From: Hippophae tibetana
Taxonomy: Eukaryota > Streptophyta > Magnoliopsida > Rosales > Elaeagnaceae
Assembly (NCBI GenBank): GCA_037013495.1
Contig: JAZDXN010000026.1
Location: 1,178,001-1,242,000 of the forward strand
Length of the DNA stretch: 64,000 bases
Direction of reading: 5' to 3'
Part shown: positions 1 to 12,850 of the stretch, in pieces
How positions within the stretch are numbered: position 1 is the first letter of the stretch
How the letters are laid out: every line of letters starts with the position of its first letter
Made by a program: the position numbers and the translations under genes
Notes under the pieces: generated by a model
Database searches by the model: none
Seen by the model: the letters and a program-made list of their open reading frames with translations, nothing else
Told to the model about the DNA's origin: nothing

Positions 1-178
1 AATTATCTAAAAATAAATATATATACAGATTCAATAAGTATTCATGCAAAGTTTTATCATTTATATTAGCGGAGTATTTATGGATGTAATAACTAAATTA
101 ATTATGCTTGCTCATATTAACTAGGTTATTAAAGATATAAATTGATATTTTATTGATTCTCTCTTTTTTATATAAATA

Positions 179-324
179 CCACCTTTGGTGGGGTTAGATA
201 TTCTTTGTTAACTAAACAAATCAATTAACACCTATGGGTGGGGTTGATAACTAATATGCTTAATTAAATTAATTCCTTTTTCTAAGAGATTGAAAATGAA
301 CCATTTAAATGCCACCTTTGGTGG
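179..324 (-). other. Three short inverted repeats in LTR (CCACC hairpins)
   Basis: CCACC-TTT-GGTGG occurs at 179-191 and 312-324. A variant, CACC-TATG-GGTG, lies at 229-240. Each is followed by GGGTT. The same trio sits at the same place in both LTRs of the intact element. They lie downstream of the predicted start site, so they would be in the RNA. Function is unknown. Confidence 0.75.
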
Positions 325-1095
325 GGTTAGACAATTTAAACATTATTCAAGGTGTCCAAATTAAACATAAGAATTTAATTATCCGAGTACTAACTTTCAA
401 GTTTTAAAACCACTATTGAAAACATGTTGTCAATACATTTTCACATAATAATTCTTATAAAAACTTTCGAAATAGAGTTTCACTCTAACTACCGGGCGAT
501 TGTACCAACAAATAAAAGAGCACTACTCTAAATTAGACCGGATAACTAAACCTTAAAATCTAATTTTCAGGTTTAAGTTTGTAATGAAAAATAATATATT
601 TCTCTCTAACATTCTTAATATAAAATCTTGAATAAAAACAAAATCAATTCATTTTAGAGATTTTTACCTATTTAATATTTCGCAAGCATAACAACGTCAT
701 TATTACATCATATTTACTAAACAGCCAGCATAGTTAAATTTAACCACAGGCAAGTTGAATATAACATGTAAGAATAAAGCATAAAAATAACTGTAAAGAA
801 AATAAAATCCTTACAGAACTTTGACGCTATTCCCGTAGCTAGAAAACCTCCGAGCGGAATTTGCACTTCCATATATTGAATCAAAAATCTAAATTATTAC
901 AAAAACATTACAAGTTCCTCTCAAAAAGAGAAGAACTCTAAACCTAAGAGAATTGAACTAAAAACTAAGAGAAAAACTAAGAAAAGCTTAGAAACTAAGA
1001 AAGAAACTAAGAGAAACTAAAAACTAAGAAATGAGAGAAAGAAAGAAGAGAGAAGTGAGTTTTGAAGGTGTGTTTTGAAGTGAAGGGAAGGGGGG

Positions 1096-1103
1096 TATTT
1101 ATA
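1096..1103 (-). promoter_or_regulatory. TATA box of the partial LTR
   Basis: On the minus strand this reads TATAAATA in the context CTATAAATACCCCCC, a canonical plant TATA box. It is conserved at the same place in all three LTRs of the window. TGACGTCA-type motifs lie about 80-120 bp upstream on the minus strand. Confidence 0.7.
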
Positions 1104-1179
1104 GGTGAGGATGGAGAGAAAAAATGAGTAAACAAATGTTAAAAAAATATTAAAAAATGTAAAAACGCGTATTAGAATT

Positions 1180-1213
1180 GCTGATGTCATCAATGACGTC
1201 AGCATGACGTCAC
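1180..1213 (-). promoter_or_regulatory. Cluster of TGACGTCA-type (bZIP/TGA) motifs in U3
   Basis: Three motifs lie within about 35 bp: one degenerate (TGATGTCA) and two perfect palindromes TGACGTCA. The TGACG core is the binding site of plant TGA-class bZIP factors. The position, upstream of the TATA box on the sense strand, suits an enhancer. Binding is an inference. Confidence 0.55.
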
Positions 1214-2400
1214 AGGGGCGGCTGCACGTGAAAAATGGGGCAAAAACGCGTTGGGCGCGCGGAGGGGGGCTGCTGGGGCTCGGCGCGCGTGAACAGTGCC
1301 CGCGCGCGGAATGGGGCGTTGGGGCGCGCGGCTGGGCGCTGAGGCACTGGGCTGCGCGCACGGCTGGGCTGCGGCGCGCGATTTCCGTCTTTTTGACATT
1401 TTTGACCTTTTCGACCCATTTCGTCTGATTTTTCCATGTTTGTTGACCTTTTCTCACTTATTTATTGATATATTTGTGATGTATTTCTTCAAATATTCCT
1501 CTTTGAGTCTTTACATTGCGTTTTTAAGGCAAAATACCTGAAAAACAATAAAAATACCCGTGATTCCGAAAAAGACAAATTTATATAAATATATGACAAA
1601 ACATATAAATATATGTATTTTTAATCAATTAAGGTACATAAAATCATGGTTATTTTAGTGCTTTTTGAGCACTCATCAACTATCAATGGAGATAACTTTT
1701 GACTCGGTTATCGAAACCTCTAGTATAATATATCAAATAGAAGCACGTATAAAATTACACAATATGTTTTGGTACTGCCAAGGAAAATTGTTTTTGTACC
1801 AAAAATTACATCGTTTATATCAGTTACCAAGTGTTTAAAGTTTTTGAAGCACCCTTTTCATTTTACAGGAAATATTGTTGCTGATCTCGGGTTGTTTATT
1901 TATATATTCAATCAATCTCTATTCTGTTCAAACAAAATAAGAGAAGAGAAAAAGAAAGAGGTTGTCGTTCATATTTACAAAAACAAAAAAAACATTTGGT
2001 AAATATGAGTTAGAACTTTCAACGGAGATAACTTTTGACTCGGGTTTCGAAACCACTATTATAATATCTCAAATCGAATGTTCGTATGAAATTACACAAT
2101 ATGCTTTGGTCCCACCAAGGAAAATCGTTTTTGTACCCAAATTACATCGTTTACATCACTTACCGAGTGTTTAAAATTTTTGACGCACCATTTCCAATTT
2201 ACTTACCTCTGGTTTAATTCAATAGAGCTATACAGGAGATATTGGTGATAACCTAGGTTTGATTATTTATATATTCAATCAATCCCTATTATTCAAAAAA
2301 AATAAGAGAAGAGAAAAAGAAAGAGGATGTCGTTCATATTTTCAAAACCAAAAAAAATATTTGGTAAATATGATTTACAACTATCAATGGAGATAACTTT

Positions 2401-5400
2401 TGACTCGGTTATCGAAACAACTAATATAATATATCAAATAGAAGCACGTATAAAATTACACAATATGCTTTGGTACTGCCAAGGAAAATCGTTTTTGTAC
2501 CAAAATTACATCGTTTATATCAGTGACCAAGTGTTTCAAGTTTTTGAAGCACCGTTTTCATTTTACTTACTTCTAGTTAAATTCAATAGAGCTATACAGG
2601 AAATATTGGTGATGACCTCGGGTTGTTTATTTATATATTCGCTCAGTCTCTATTCTTTCCGAAAAAAATAAGAGAAGGGAAAAAGAAAGAGGATGTCGTT
2701 CATATTTACAAAAACAAAAAAAACATTTGGTAAATATGAGTTACAACTTTCAACGGAGATAACTTTTGACTCGTGTATCGAAACCATTATTATAATATAT
2801 CAAATCGAAGCTCGTATGAAATTACAGAATATGTTTTTGTCCAGTTAGGGAAAATCGTTTTTGTACCCAAATTAAATCGTTTACATCACTTACCGAGTGT
2901 TTAATGTTTTTGAAGCACCCTTTTCATCTTACTTACTTCTGGTTTATTTCAATAGAGCTATACAGGAGATATTGGTGATAACCTATGTTTGATTATTTAT
3001 ATTTTCAATCAATCCCTATTCTTCAAAAAAAAAAGTGAAGAGAAAAAGAAAGAGGATGTCGTTCACATTTCAAAAACAAAAAAACCTTTGGTAAATATGA
3101 GTTACACCTTTTAACGGAGATAACTTTTGACTCGGGTATCGAAACCACTATTATAATATGTCAAATCGAAGCTCGTAAGAAATTACAGAATCTGTTTTGG
3201 TCCCGATAGGGAAAATCGTTTTTGTACCCAAATTACATCGTTTACATCACTTACCGAGTGTTTAATGTTTTTGACGCACCATTTTCAATTTACTTGCTTC
3301 TTGTTTTATTCAATAGAGCTATACTGAAGATATTGGTGCCAACATAGGGTTGGTTATTTATATTTTCAATCAATCCCAATTCTTCAAAAAAAATAAGAGA
3401 AGAGAAAAAGAAAGAGAATGTCCTTCACATTTCCAAAACAAAAAAACCTTTGGTAAATATGAGTTATACCTTTCAATGGAGATAACTTTTGACTCGGGTA
3501 TCGAAACCACTATTATAATATGTCAAATCGAAGCTCGTATGAAATTACAGAATATGTTTTGGTCCCGTTAGGGAAAATCGTTTTTGTACCCAAATTACAT
3601 CGTTTACATCACTTACCGAGTGTTTAAATTTTTTGACGCACCATTTTCAAATTACTTACCTCTGGTTTAATTCAATAGAGCTATACAAGAGATATTGGCG
3701 ATAACCTAGGTTTGATTATTTATATTTTCAATCAATCCCTATTCTTCAAAAAAAATAAGAGAAGAGAAAAAGAAAGAGGATGTCGTTCATATTTTCAAAA
3801 CCAAAAAAATATTTGGTAAATATTAGTTACAACTATCAATAGAGATAACTTTTGACTCGGTTATCAAAACCACTAGTATAATATATCAAATAGAAGCACG
3901 TATAAAATTACACAATATGTTTTGGTCCCTCCAAGGAAAATCGTTTTTGTACCCAAATTACATTGTTTATATCACTTACCGAGCGTTTAAAGTTTTTGAC
4001 GCACCATTTTCAATTTACTTACTCCTGGTTAAATTCAATAGACCTATACAGGCGATATTGGGGCCAACCTGGTTTTGATTATTTATATTTTCAATCAATC
4101 CCTATTCTTCACAAAAAATAAGAGAAGAGAAAAAGAAAGAGGATGTCGTTCATATTTTCAAAAACAAAAAAAATATTTCGTAAATATGAGTTACAACTAT
4201 CAATGGAGATAACTTTTGACTCGGTTATCGAAACAACTAGTATAATATATCACATAGAAGGACGTATAAAATTACACAATATATTTTGGTACTGCCAAGG
4301 AAAATCGTTTTTGTACCAAAATTACATCCTTTATATCAGTTACCAAGTGTTTAAAGTTTTTGAAGCACCGTTTTCATTTTACTTACTTCTGGTTAAATTC
4401 AATAGAGCTATACAGGAAATATTGGTGCTGAACTCAGGTTGGTTATTTATATATTCAATTAGTCTCTATTCTTTTCAAAAAAAAGAGAAGAGAAAAAGAA
4501 AGAGAATGTCCTTCACATTTCAAAAACAAAAAAACCTTTGGTAAATATGAGTTATACCTTTCAACGGAGATAACTTTTGACTCGGGTATCGAAACCACTA
4601 TTATAATATATCAAATCGAAGCTCGTATGAAATTACAGAATATGTTTTGGTCCCGTTATGGAAAATCGTTTTTGTACCCAAATTACATCGTTTACATCAC
4701 TTACCGAGTGTTTAAAATTTTTCACACACCATTTTCAATTTACTTACCTCTGGTTTAATTCAATAGAGCTATACAGGAGATATTGGTGATAACCTAGGTT
4801 TGATTATTTATATTATCAATCAATCCCTATTCTTCAAAAAAAATAATAGAAGAGAAAAAGAAAGAGGATGTTGTTCATATTTTCAAAACCAAAAAAAATA
4901 TTTGGTAAATATGATTACAACTATCAATGGAGATAACTTTTGACTCGGTTATCAAAACCACTAGTATAATATATCAAATGGAAGCACGTATAAAATTATA
5001 CAATATGTTTTGGTCCCACCAAGGAAAATCGTTTTTGTACCCAAATTACATTGTTTATATCACTTACCGAGTGTTTAAAGTTTTTGACGCACCATTTTCA
5101 ATTTACTTACTTCTGGTTAAATTCAATAGACTTATACAGGAGATATTGGGGACAACCTAGGTTTGATTATTTATATTTTCAATCAATCCCTATTCTTCAA
5201 AAACAATAAGAGAAGAGAAAAAGAAAGAGGATGTCGTTCATATTTTCAAAAACAAAAAAAATATTTCGAAAATAGGAGTTACAACTATCAATGGAGATAA
5301 CTTTTGACTCGGTTATCGAAACCACTAGTATAATATATCAAATAGAAGCACGTATAAAATCACACAATATGTTTTGGTACTGCCAAGGAAAATCGTTTTT

Positions 5401-7120
5401 GTACCAAAATTACATCGTTTATATCAGTTACCAAGTGTTTAAAGTTTTTGAAGCACCGTTTTCATTTTACTTACTTCTGGTTAAATTCAATAGAGCTATA
5501 CAGGAAATATTGGTGCTAACCTCAGGTTGTTTATTTATATATTCAATCAGTCTCTATTCTTTTCAAAAAAAAATAAAAGAGAAAAAGAAAGAGGATGTCG
5601 TTCATATTTACAAAAACAAAAAAACATTTGGTAAATATGAGTTACAACTTTCAACGGAGAAAACTTTTGACTCGGGTATCGAAATCACTATTATAATATA
5701 TCAAATCGAAGCTCGTACGAAAGTACAGAATATGCTTTGGTCCCGTTAGGGAAAATCGTTTTTGTACCGAAATTACATCGTTTAAATCACTTACCGATTT
5801 TTGTAGTTTTTGACGCACCATTTTCAATTTACTTACCTCTGGTTTAAATCAATAGAGCTATACAGGAGATATTGGTGATAACCTAGGTTTGATTATTTAT
5901 ATTTTCAATCAATCCCTATTCTTCAAAAAAAAAGTGAAGAGAAAAAGAAAGAGGATGTCGTTCACATTTCAAAAAAAAAAAAACCTTTGGTAAATATGAG
6001 TTACAACTTTCAACGGAGATAACTTTTGGCTCGGTTATCGAAACCACTATTATAATATATTAAATCGTAGCTCGTATCAAATTACACAATATGTTTTGGT
6101 CCCGTTGGGGAAAATCATTTTTGTACCCAAATTACATCGTTTACATCACTTACCGAGTGTTTAAAGTTTTTGACGCACCATTTTCAATTTACTTACCTCT
6201 GGTTTAATTCAATAGAGCTATACATGAGATATTGGTGATAACCTACGTTTGATAATTTATATTTTCAATCAATCCCTATTCTTCAAAAAAAATAAGAGAA
6301 GAGAAAAAGAAAGAGGATGTCGTTCATATTTTCAAAACCAAAAAAGATATTTGGTAAATATGAGTTACAACTATCAATGGAGATAACTTTTGACTCGGTT
6401 ATCAAAACTACTATTATAATATATCAAAGAGAAGCACGTATAAAATTACACAATATGTTTTGGTCCCACCAAGGAAAATCGTTTTTGTACCCAAATTACA
6501 TTGTTTATATCACTTACCGAGCGTTTAAAGTTTTTGACGCACCATTTTCAATTTACTTACTTCTGGTTAAATTCAATTGACCTATACAGGAGATATTGAG
6601 GCCAACCTAGGTTTGATTATTTATATTTTCAATCAATCCCTATTCTTCAAAAAGAATAAGAGAAAAGAAAAAGAAAAAGGATGTCGTTCATATTTCCAAA
6701 AACAAAAAAAATATTTCGTAAATATGAGTTACAACTATCAATGGAGATAACTTTTGACTCGGTTATCGAAACCACTAGTATAATATATCAAATAGAAGCA
6801 CATATAAAATTACACAATATGTTTTGGTACTGCCAAGGAAAATCGTTTTTGTACCAAAATTACATCGTTTATATCAGTTACCAAGTGTTTAAAGTTTTTG
6901 AAGCACCGTTTTCATTTTACTTACTTCTGGTTAAATTCAATAGAGCTATACAGGAAATATTGGTGCTGACCTCAGGTTGTTTATTTATATATTCAATCAG
7001 TCTCTATTCTTTTCAAAAAAAATAAGAGAGGAGAAAAAGAAAGAGGATGTCGTTCATATTTACAAAAACAAAAAAAACATTTGGTAAATATGAGTTACAA
7101 CTTTCAACGGAGAAAAATTT
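2401..7120 (+). repeat. Array A higher-order unit, copy 1 (~4.72 kb, 13 monomers)
   Basis: Diagnostic variants recur 4,720 bp later: GAAACAACTAATA at 2414 and 7134, AGAAGGGAAAAAG near 2673 and 7393, and ACAGAATCTG near 3184 and 7904. The offset falls to about 4,697 after a small deletion in copy 2 near 7940. Positions were matched by eye and the borders are approximate. Confidence 0.7.
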
Positions 7121-10100
7121 TGACTCGGTTATCGAAACAACTAATATAATATATCAAATAGAAGCACGTATAAAATTACACAATATGCTTTGGTACTGCC
7201 AAGGAAAATCGTTTTTGTACCAAAATTACATCGTTTATATCAGTGACCAAGTGTTTCAAGTTTTTGAAGCACCGTTTTCATTTTACTTACTTCTAGTTAA
7301 ATTCAATAGAGCTATACAGGAAATATTGGTGATGACCTCGGGTTGTTTATTTATATATTCACTCAGTCTCTATTCTTTCTGAAAAAAATAAGAGAAGGGA
7401 AAAAGAAAGAGGATGTCGTTCATATTTACAAAAACAAAAAAAACATTTGGTAAATATGAGTTACAACTTTCAACGGAAATAACTTTTGACTCGGGTATCG
7501 AAACCATTATTATAATATATCAAATCGAAGCTCGTATGAAATTACAGAATATGTTTTGATCCAGTTAGGGAAAATCGTTTTTGTACCCAAATTAAATAGT
7601 TTACATCACTTACCGAGTGTTTAATGTTTTTGAAGCACCCTTTTCATCTTACTTACTTCTGGTTTATTTCAATAGAGCTATAGAGGAGATATTGGTGATA
7701 ACCTATGTTTGATTATTTATATTTTCAATCAATCCCTATTCTTCAAAAAAAAAAGTGAAGAGAAAAAGAAAGAGGATGTCGTTCACATTTCAAAAACAAA
7801 AAAACCTTTGGTAAATATGAGTTACACCTTTTAACGGAGATAACTTTTGACTCGGGTATCGAAACCAATATTAAAATATGTCAAATCGAAGCTCGTAAGA
7901 AATTACAGAATCTGTTTTGGTCCCGATAGGGAAAATCGTTTACATCACTTACCGAGTGTTTAATGTTTTTGACGCACCATTTTCAATTTACTTGCTTTTT
8001 GTTTTATTCAATAGAGCTATACCGAAGATATTGGAGCCAACATAGGGTTGGTTATTTATATTTTCAATCAATCCCAATTATTCAAAAAAAAAAGTGAAGA
8101 GAAAAAGAAAGAGAATGTCCTTCACATTTCCAAAACAAAAAAACCTTTGGTAAATATGAGTTATACCTTTCAATGGAGATAACTTTTGACTCGGGTATCG
8201 AAACCACTATTATAATATGTCAAATCGAAGCTCGTATGAAATTACAGAATATGTTTTGGTCCCGTTAGGGAAAATCGTTTTTGTACCCAAATTACATCGT
8301 TTACATCACTTACTGAGTGTTTAAATTTTTTGACGCACCATTTTCAATTTACTTACCTCTGGTTTAATTCAATAGAGCTATACAAGAGATATTGGTGATA
8401 ACCTAGGTTTGATTATTTATATTTTCAATCAATCCCTATTCTTCAAAAAAAATAAGAGAAGAGAAAAAGAAAGAGGATGTCGTTCATATTTTCAAAACCA
8501 AAAAAATATTTGGTAAATATTAGTTACAACTATCAATAGAGATAACTTTTGACTCGGTTATCAAAACCACTAGTATAATATATCAAATAGAAGCACGTAT
8601 AAAATAACACAATATGTTTTGGTCCCTCCAAGGAAAATCGTTTTTGTACCCAAATTACATTGTTTATATCACTTACCGAGCGTTTAAAGTTTTTGACGCA
8701 CCATTTTCAATTTACTTACTTCTGGTTAAATTCAATAGACCTATACAGGAGATATTGGGGCCAACCTAGGTTTGATTATTTATATTTTCAATCAATCCCT
8801 ATTCTTCAAAAAAAATAAGAGAAGAGAAAAAGAAAGAGGATGTCGTTCACATTTTCAAAAACAAAAAAAATATTTCGTAAATATGAGTTACAACTATCAA
8901 TGGAGATAACTTTTGACTCGGTTATCGAAACCACTAGTATAATATATCAAATAGAAGCACATATAAGATTACACAATATGTTTTGGTACTGCCAAGGAAA
9001 ATCGTTTTTGTACCAAAATTACATCGTTTATATCAGTTACCAAGTGTTTAAAGTTTTTGAAGCACCGTTTTCATTTTACTTACTTCTGGTTAAATTCAAT
9101 AGAGCTATACAGGAAATATTGGTGCTGACCTCAGGTTGTTTATTTATATATTCAATCAGTCTCTATTCTTTTCAAAAAAAATAAGAGAGGTGAAAAAGAA
9201 AGAGGATGTCGTTCATATTTACAAAAACAAAAAAAACCTTTGGTAAATATGAGTTATACCTTTCAACGGAGATAACTTTTGACTCGGGTATCGAAACCAC
9301 TATTATAATATGTCAAATCGAAGCTCGTATGAAATTACAGAATATGTTTTGGTCCCGTTATGGAAAATCGTTTTTGTACCCAAATTACATCGTTTACATC
9401 ACTTACCGAGTGTTTAAAATTTTTGACACACCATTTTCAATTTACTTACCTCTGGTCTAATTCAATAGAGCTATACAGGAGATATTGGTGATAACCTAGG
9501 TTTGATTATTTATATTATCCATCAATCCCTATTCTTCAAAAAAAATAATAGAAGAGAAAAAGAAAGAGGATGTTGTTCATATTTTCAAAACCAAAAAAAA
9601 ATATTTGGTAAATATGAGTTACAACTATCAATGGAGATAACTTTTGACTCGGTTATCAAAACCACTAGTATTATATATCAAATGGAAGCACGTATAAAAT
9701 TATACAATATGTTTTGGTCCCACCAAGGAAAATCGTTTTTGTACCCAAATTACATTGTTTATATCACTTACCGAGCGTTTAAAGTTTTTGACGCACCATT
9801 TTCAATTTACTTACTTCTGGTTAAATTCAATAGACCTATACAGGAGATATTGGGGCCAACCTGGGTTTGATTATTTATATTTTCAATCAATCCCTATTCT
9901 TCAAAAAAAATAAGAGAAGAGAAAAAGAAAGAGGATGTCGTTCATATTTTCAAAAACAAAAAAAATATTTCGTAAATATGAGTTACAACTATCAATGGAG
10001 ATAACTTTTGACTCGGTTATCGAAACCACTAGTATAATATATCAAATAGAAGCACATATAAGATTACACAATATGTTTTGGTACTGCCAAGGAAAATCGT

Positions 10101-12850
10101 TTTTGTACCAAAATTACATCTTTTATATCAGTTACCAAGTGTTTAAAGTTTTTGAAGCACCGTTTTCATTTTACTTACTTCTGGTTAAATTCAATAGAGC
10201 TATACAGGAAATATTGGTGCTGAACTCAGGTTGTTTATTTATATATTCAATCAGTCTCTATTCTTTTCAAAAAAAAATAAGAGAGGAGAAAAAGAAAGAG
10301 GATGTCGTTCATATTTACAAAAACAAAAAAAACCTTTGGTAAATATGAGTTATACATTTCAACGGAGATAACTTTTGACTCGGGTATCGAAACCACTATT
10401 ATAATATGTCAAATCGAAGCTCGTATGAAATTACAGAATATGTTTTGGTCCCGTTATGGAAAATCGTTTTTGTACCCAAATTACATCGTTTACATCACTT
10501 ACCGAGTGTTTAAAATTTTTGACACACCATTTTCAATTTACTTACCTCTGGTTTAATTCAATAGAGCTATACAGGAGATATTGGTGATAACCTAGGTTTG
10601 ATTATTTATATTATCCATCAATCCCTATTCTTCAAAAAAAATAATAGAAGAGAAAAAGAAAGAGGATGTTGTTCATATTTTCAAAACCAAAAAAAATATT
10701 TGGTAAATATGAGTTACAACTATCAATGGAGATAACTTTTGACTCGGTTATCAAAACCACTAGTATTATATATCAAATGGAAGCACGTATAAAATTATAC
10801 AATATGTTTTGGTCCCACCAAGGAAAATCGTTTTTGTACCCAAATTACATTGTTTATATCACTTACCGAGTGTTTAAAGTTTTTGACGCACCATTTTCAA
10901 TTTACTTACTTCTGGTTAAATTCAATGGACTTATACAGGAGATATTGGGGACAACCTAGGTTTGATTATTTATATTTTCAATCAATCCCTATTCTTCAAA
11001 AACAATAAGAGAAGAGAAAAAGAAAGAGGATGTCGTTCATATTTTCAAAAACAAAAATTTTTTTTCGTAAATATGAGTTACAACTATCAATGGAGATAAC
11101 TTTTACCTCGGTTATCGAAACCACTAGTATAATATATCAAATAGAAGCACGTATAAAATCACACAATATGTTTTGGTACTGCCAAGGAAAATCGTTTTTG
11201 TACCAAAATTACATCGTTTATATCAGTTACCAAGTGTTTAAAGTTTTTGAAGCACCGTTTTCATTTTACTTACTTCTGGTTAAATTCAATAGAGCTATAC
11301 AGGAAATATTGGTGCTGACCTCAGGTTGTTTATTTATATATTCAATCAGTCTCTATTCTTTTCAAAAAAAAAATAAGAGAAGAGAAAAAGAAAGAGGATG
11401 TCGTTCATATTTACAAAAACAAAAAAACATTTGGTAAATATGAGTTACAACTTTCAACGGAGAAAACTTTTGACTCGGGTATCGAAATCACTATTATAAT
11501 ATATCAAATCGAAGCTCGTACGAAAGTACAGAATATGCTTTGGTCCCGTTAGGGAAAATCGTTTTTGTACCGAAATTACATCGTTTAAATCACTTACCGA
11601 GTTTTTGTAGTTTTTGACGCACCATTTTCAATTTACTTACCTCTGGTTTAAATCAATAGAGCTATACAGGAGATATTGGTGATAACCTAGGTTTGATTAT
11701 TTATATTTTCAATCAATCCCTATGCTTCAAAAAAAAAAAAGTGAAGAGAAAAAGAAAGAGGATGTCGTTCACATTTCAAAAACAAAAAAAACCATTGGTA
11801 AATATGAGTTACAACTTTCAACGGAGATAACTTTTGGCTCGGTTATCGAAACCACTATTATAATATATCAAATCGAAGCTCGTATGAAATTACAGAATAT
11901 ATTTTGGTCCCGTTACGGAAAATCATTTTTGTACCCAAATTACATCGTTTACATCACTTACCGAGTGTTTAAAGTTTTTGACGCACCATTTTCAATTTAC
12001 TTACCTCTGGTTTAATTCAATAGAGCTATACAGGAGATATTGGTGATAACCTACGTTTGATAATTTATATTTTCAATCAATCCCTATTCTTCAAAAAAAA
12101 TAAGAGAAGAGAAAAAGAAAGAGGATGTCGTTCATATTTTCAAAACCAAAAAAGATATTTGGTAAATATGAGTTACAACTATCAATGGAGATAACTTTTG
12201 ACTCGGTTATCAAAACTACTATTATAATATATCAAAGAGAAGAACGTATAAAATTACACAATATGTTTTGGTCCCACCAAGGAAAATCGTTTTTGTACCC
12301 AAATTACATTGTTTATATCACTTACCGAGCGTTTAAAGTTTTTGACGCACCATTTTCAATTTACTTACTTCTGGTTAAATTCAATTGACCTATAAAGGAG
12401 ATATTAGGGCCAAACTAGGTTTGATTATTTATATTTTCAATCAATCCCTATTCTTCAAAAACAATAAGAGAAAAGAAAAAGAAAAAGGATATCGTTCATA
12501 TTTTCAAAAACAAAAAAAATATTTCGTAAATATGAGTTACAACTATCAATGGAGATAACTTTTGACTCGGTTATCGAAACCACTAGTATAATATATCAAA
12601 TAGAAGCACATATAAAATTACACAATATGTTTTGGTACTGGCAAGGAAAATCGTTTTTGTACCAAAATTACATCGTTTATATCAGTTACCAAGTGTTTAA
12701 AGTTTTTGAAGCACCGTTTTCATTTTACTTACTTCTGGTTAAATTCAATAGAGCTATACAGGAAATATTGGTGCTGACCTCAGGTTGTTTATTTATATAT
12801 TCAATCAGTCTCTATTCTTTTCAAAAAAAATAAGAGAGGAGAAAAAGAAA
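7121..12850 (+). repeat. Array A higher-order unit, copy 2, enlarged by a 1,095-bp trimer
   Basis: This follows copy 1 monomer for monomer up to about 9930. An extra trimer (9935-11029) then repeats 8840-9934 with a 1,095-bp period. After that the copy resumes with an offset of about 5,805: GTACGAAAGTAC occurs near 5716 and 11519, CAAAGAGAAG near 6425 and 12233, and AGAGAGGAG near 7025 and 12833. The offset difference equals the added trimer. About 24 bp is missing near 7940 compared with copy 1. Confidence 0.65.

Larger units (their letters stand above)
1..1678 (-). mobile_element. Partial Athila-type LTR, truncated by the window edge
   Basis: The sequence aligns end to end with the LTRs of the complete element further right, starting at the equivalent of position 14372 and ending in the same terminal TCATCA. 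Immediately after it the satellite resumes in mid-monomer (ACTATCAATGG), so the LTR is inserted in the array. It shares the three CCACC hairpins, the TATA box and the TGACGTCA motifs. It differs in a GC-rich block of about 160 bp (1226-1382), which replaces the GAACAGT minisatellite of the other copies. It is therefore an older or different subfamily member. Its sense strand is minus, as in the intact element. Whether it is a solo LTR or the 5' LTR of an element lying to the left cannot be decided here. Confidence 0.93.

Noticed and set aside
2327..2671. Dozens of plus-strand frames of 67-174 codons across both satellite arrays
   Set aside because: They repeat with the 364-bp monomer, are broken in other monomers, and match no family I know. 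They are treated as by-products of a satellite, with only a low-interest note.
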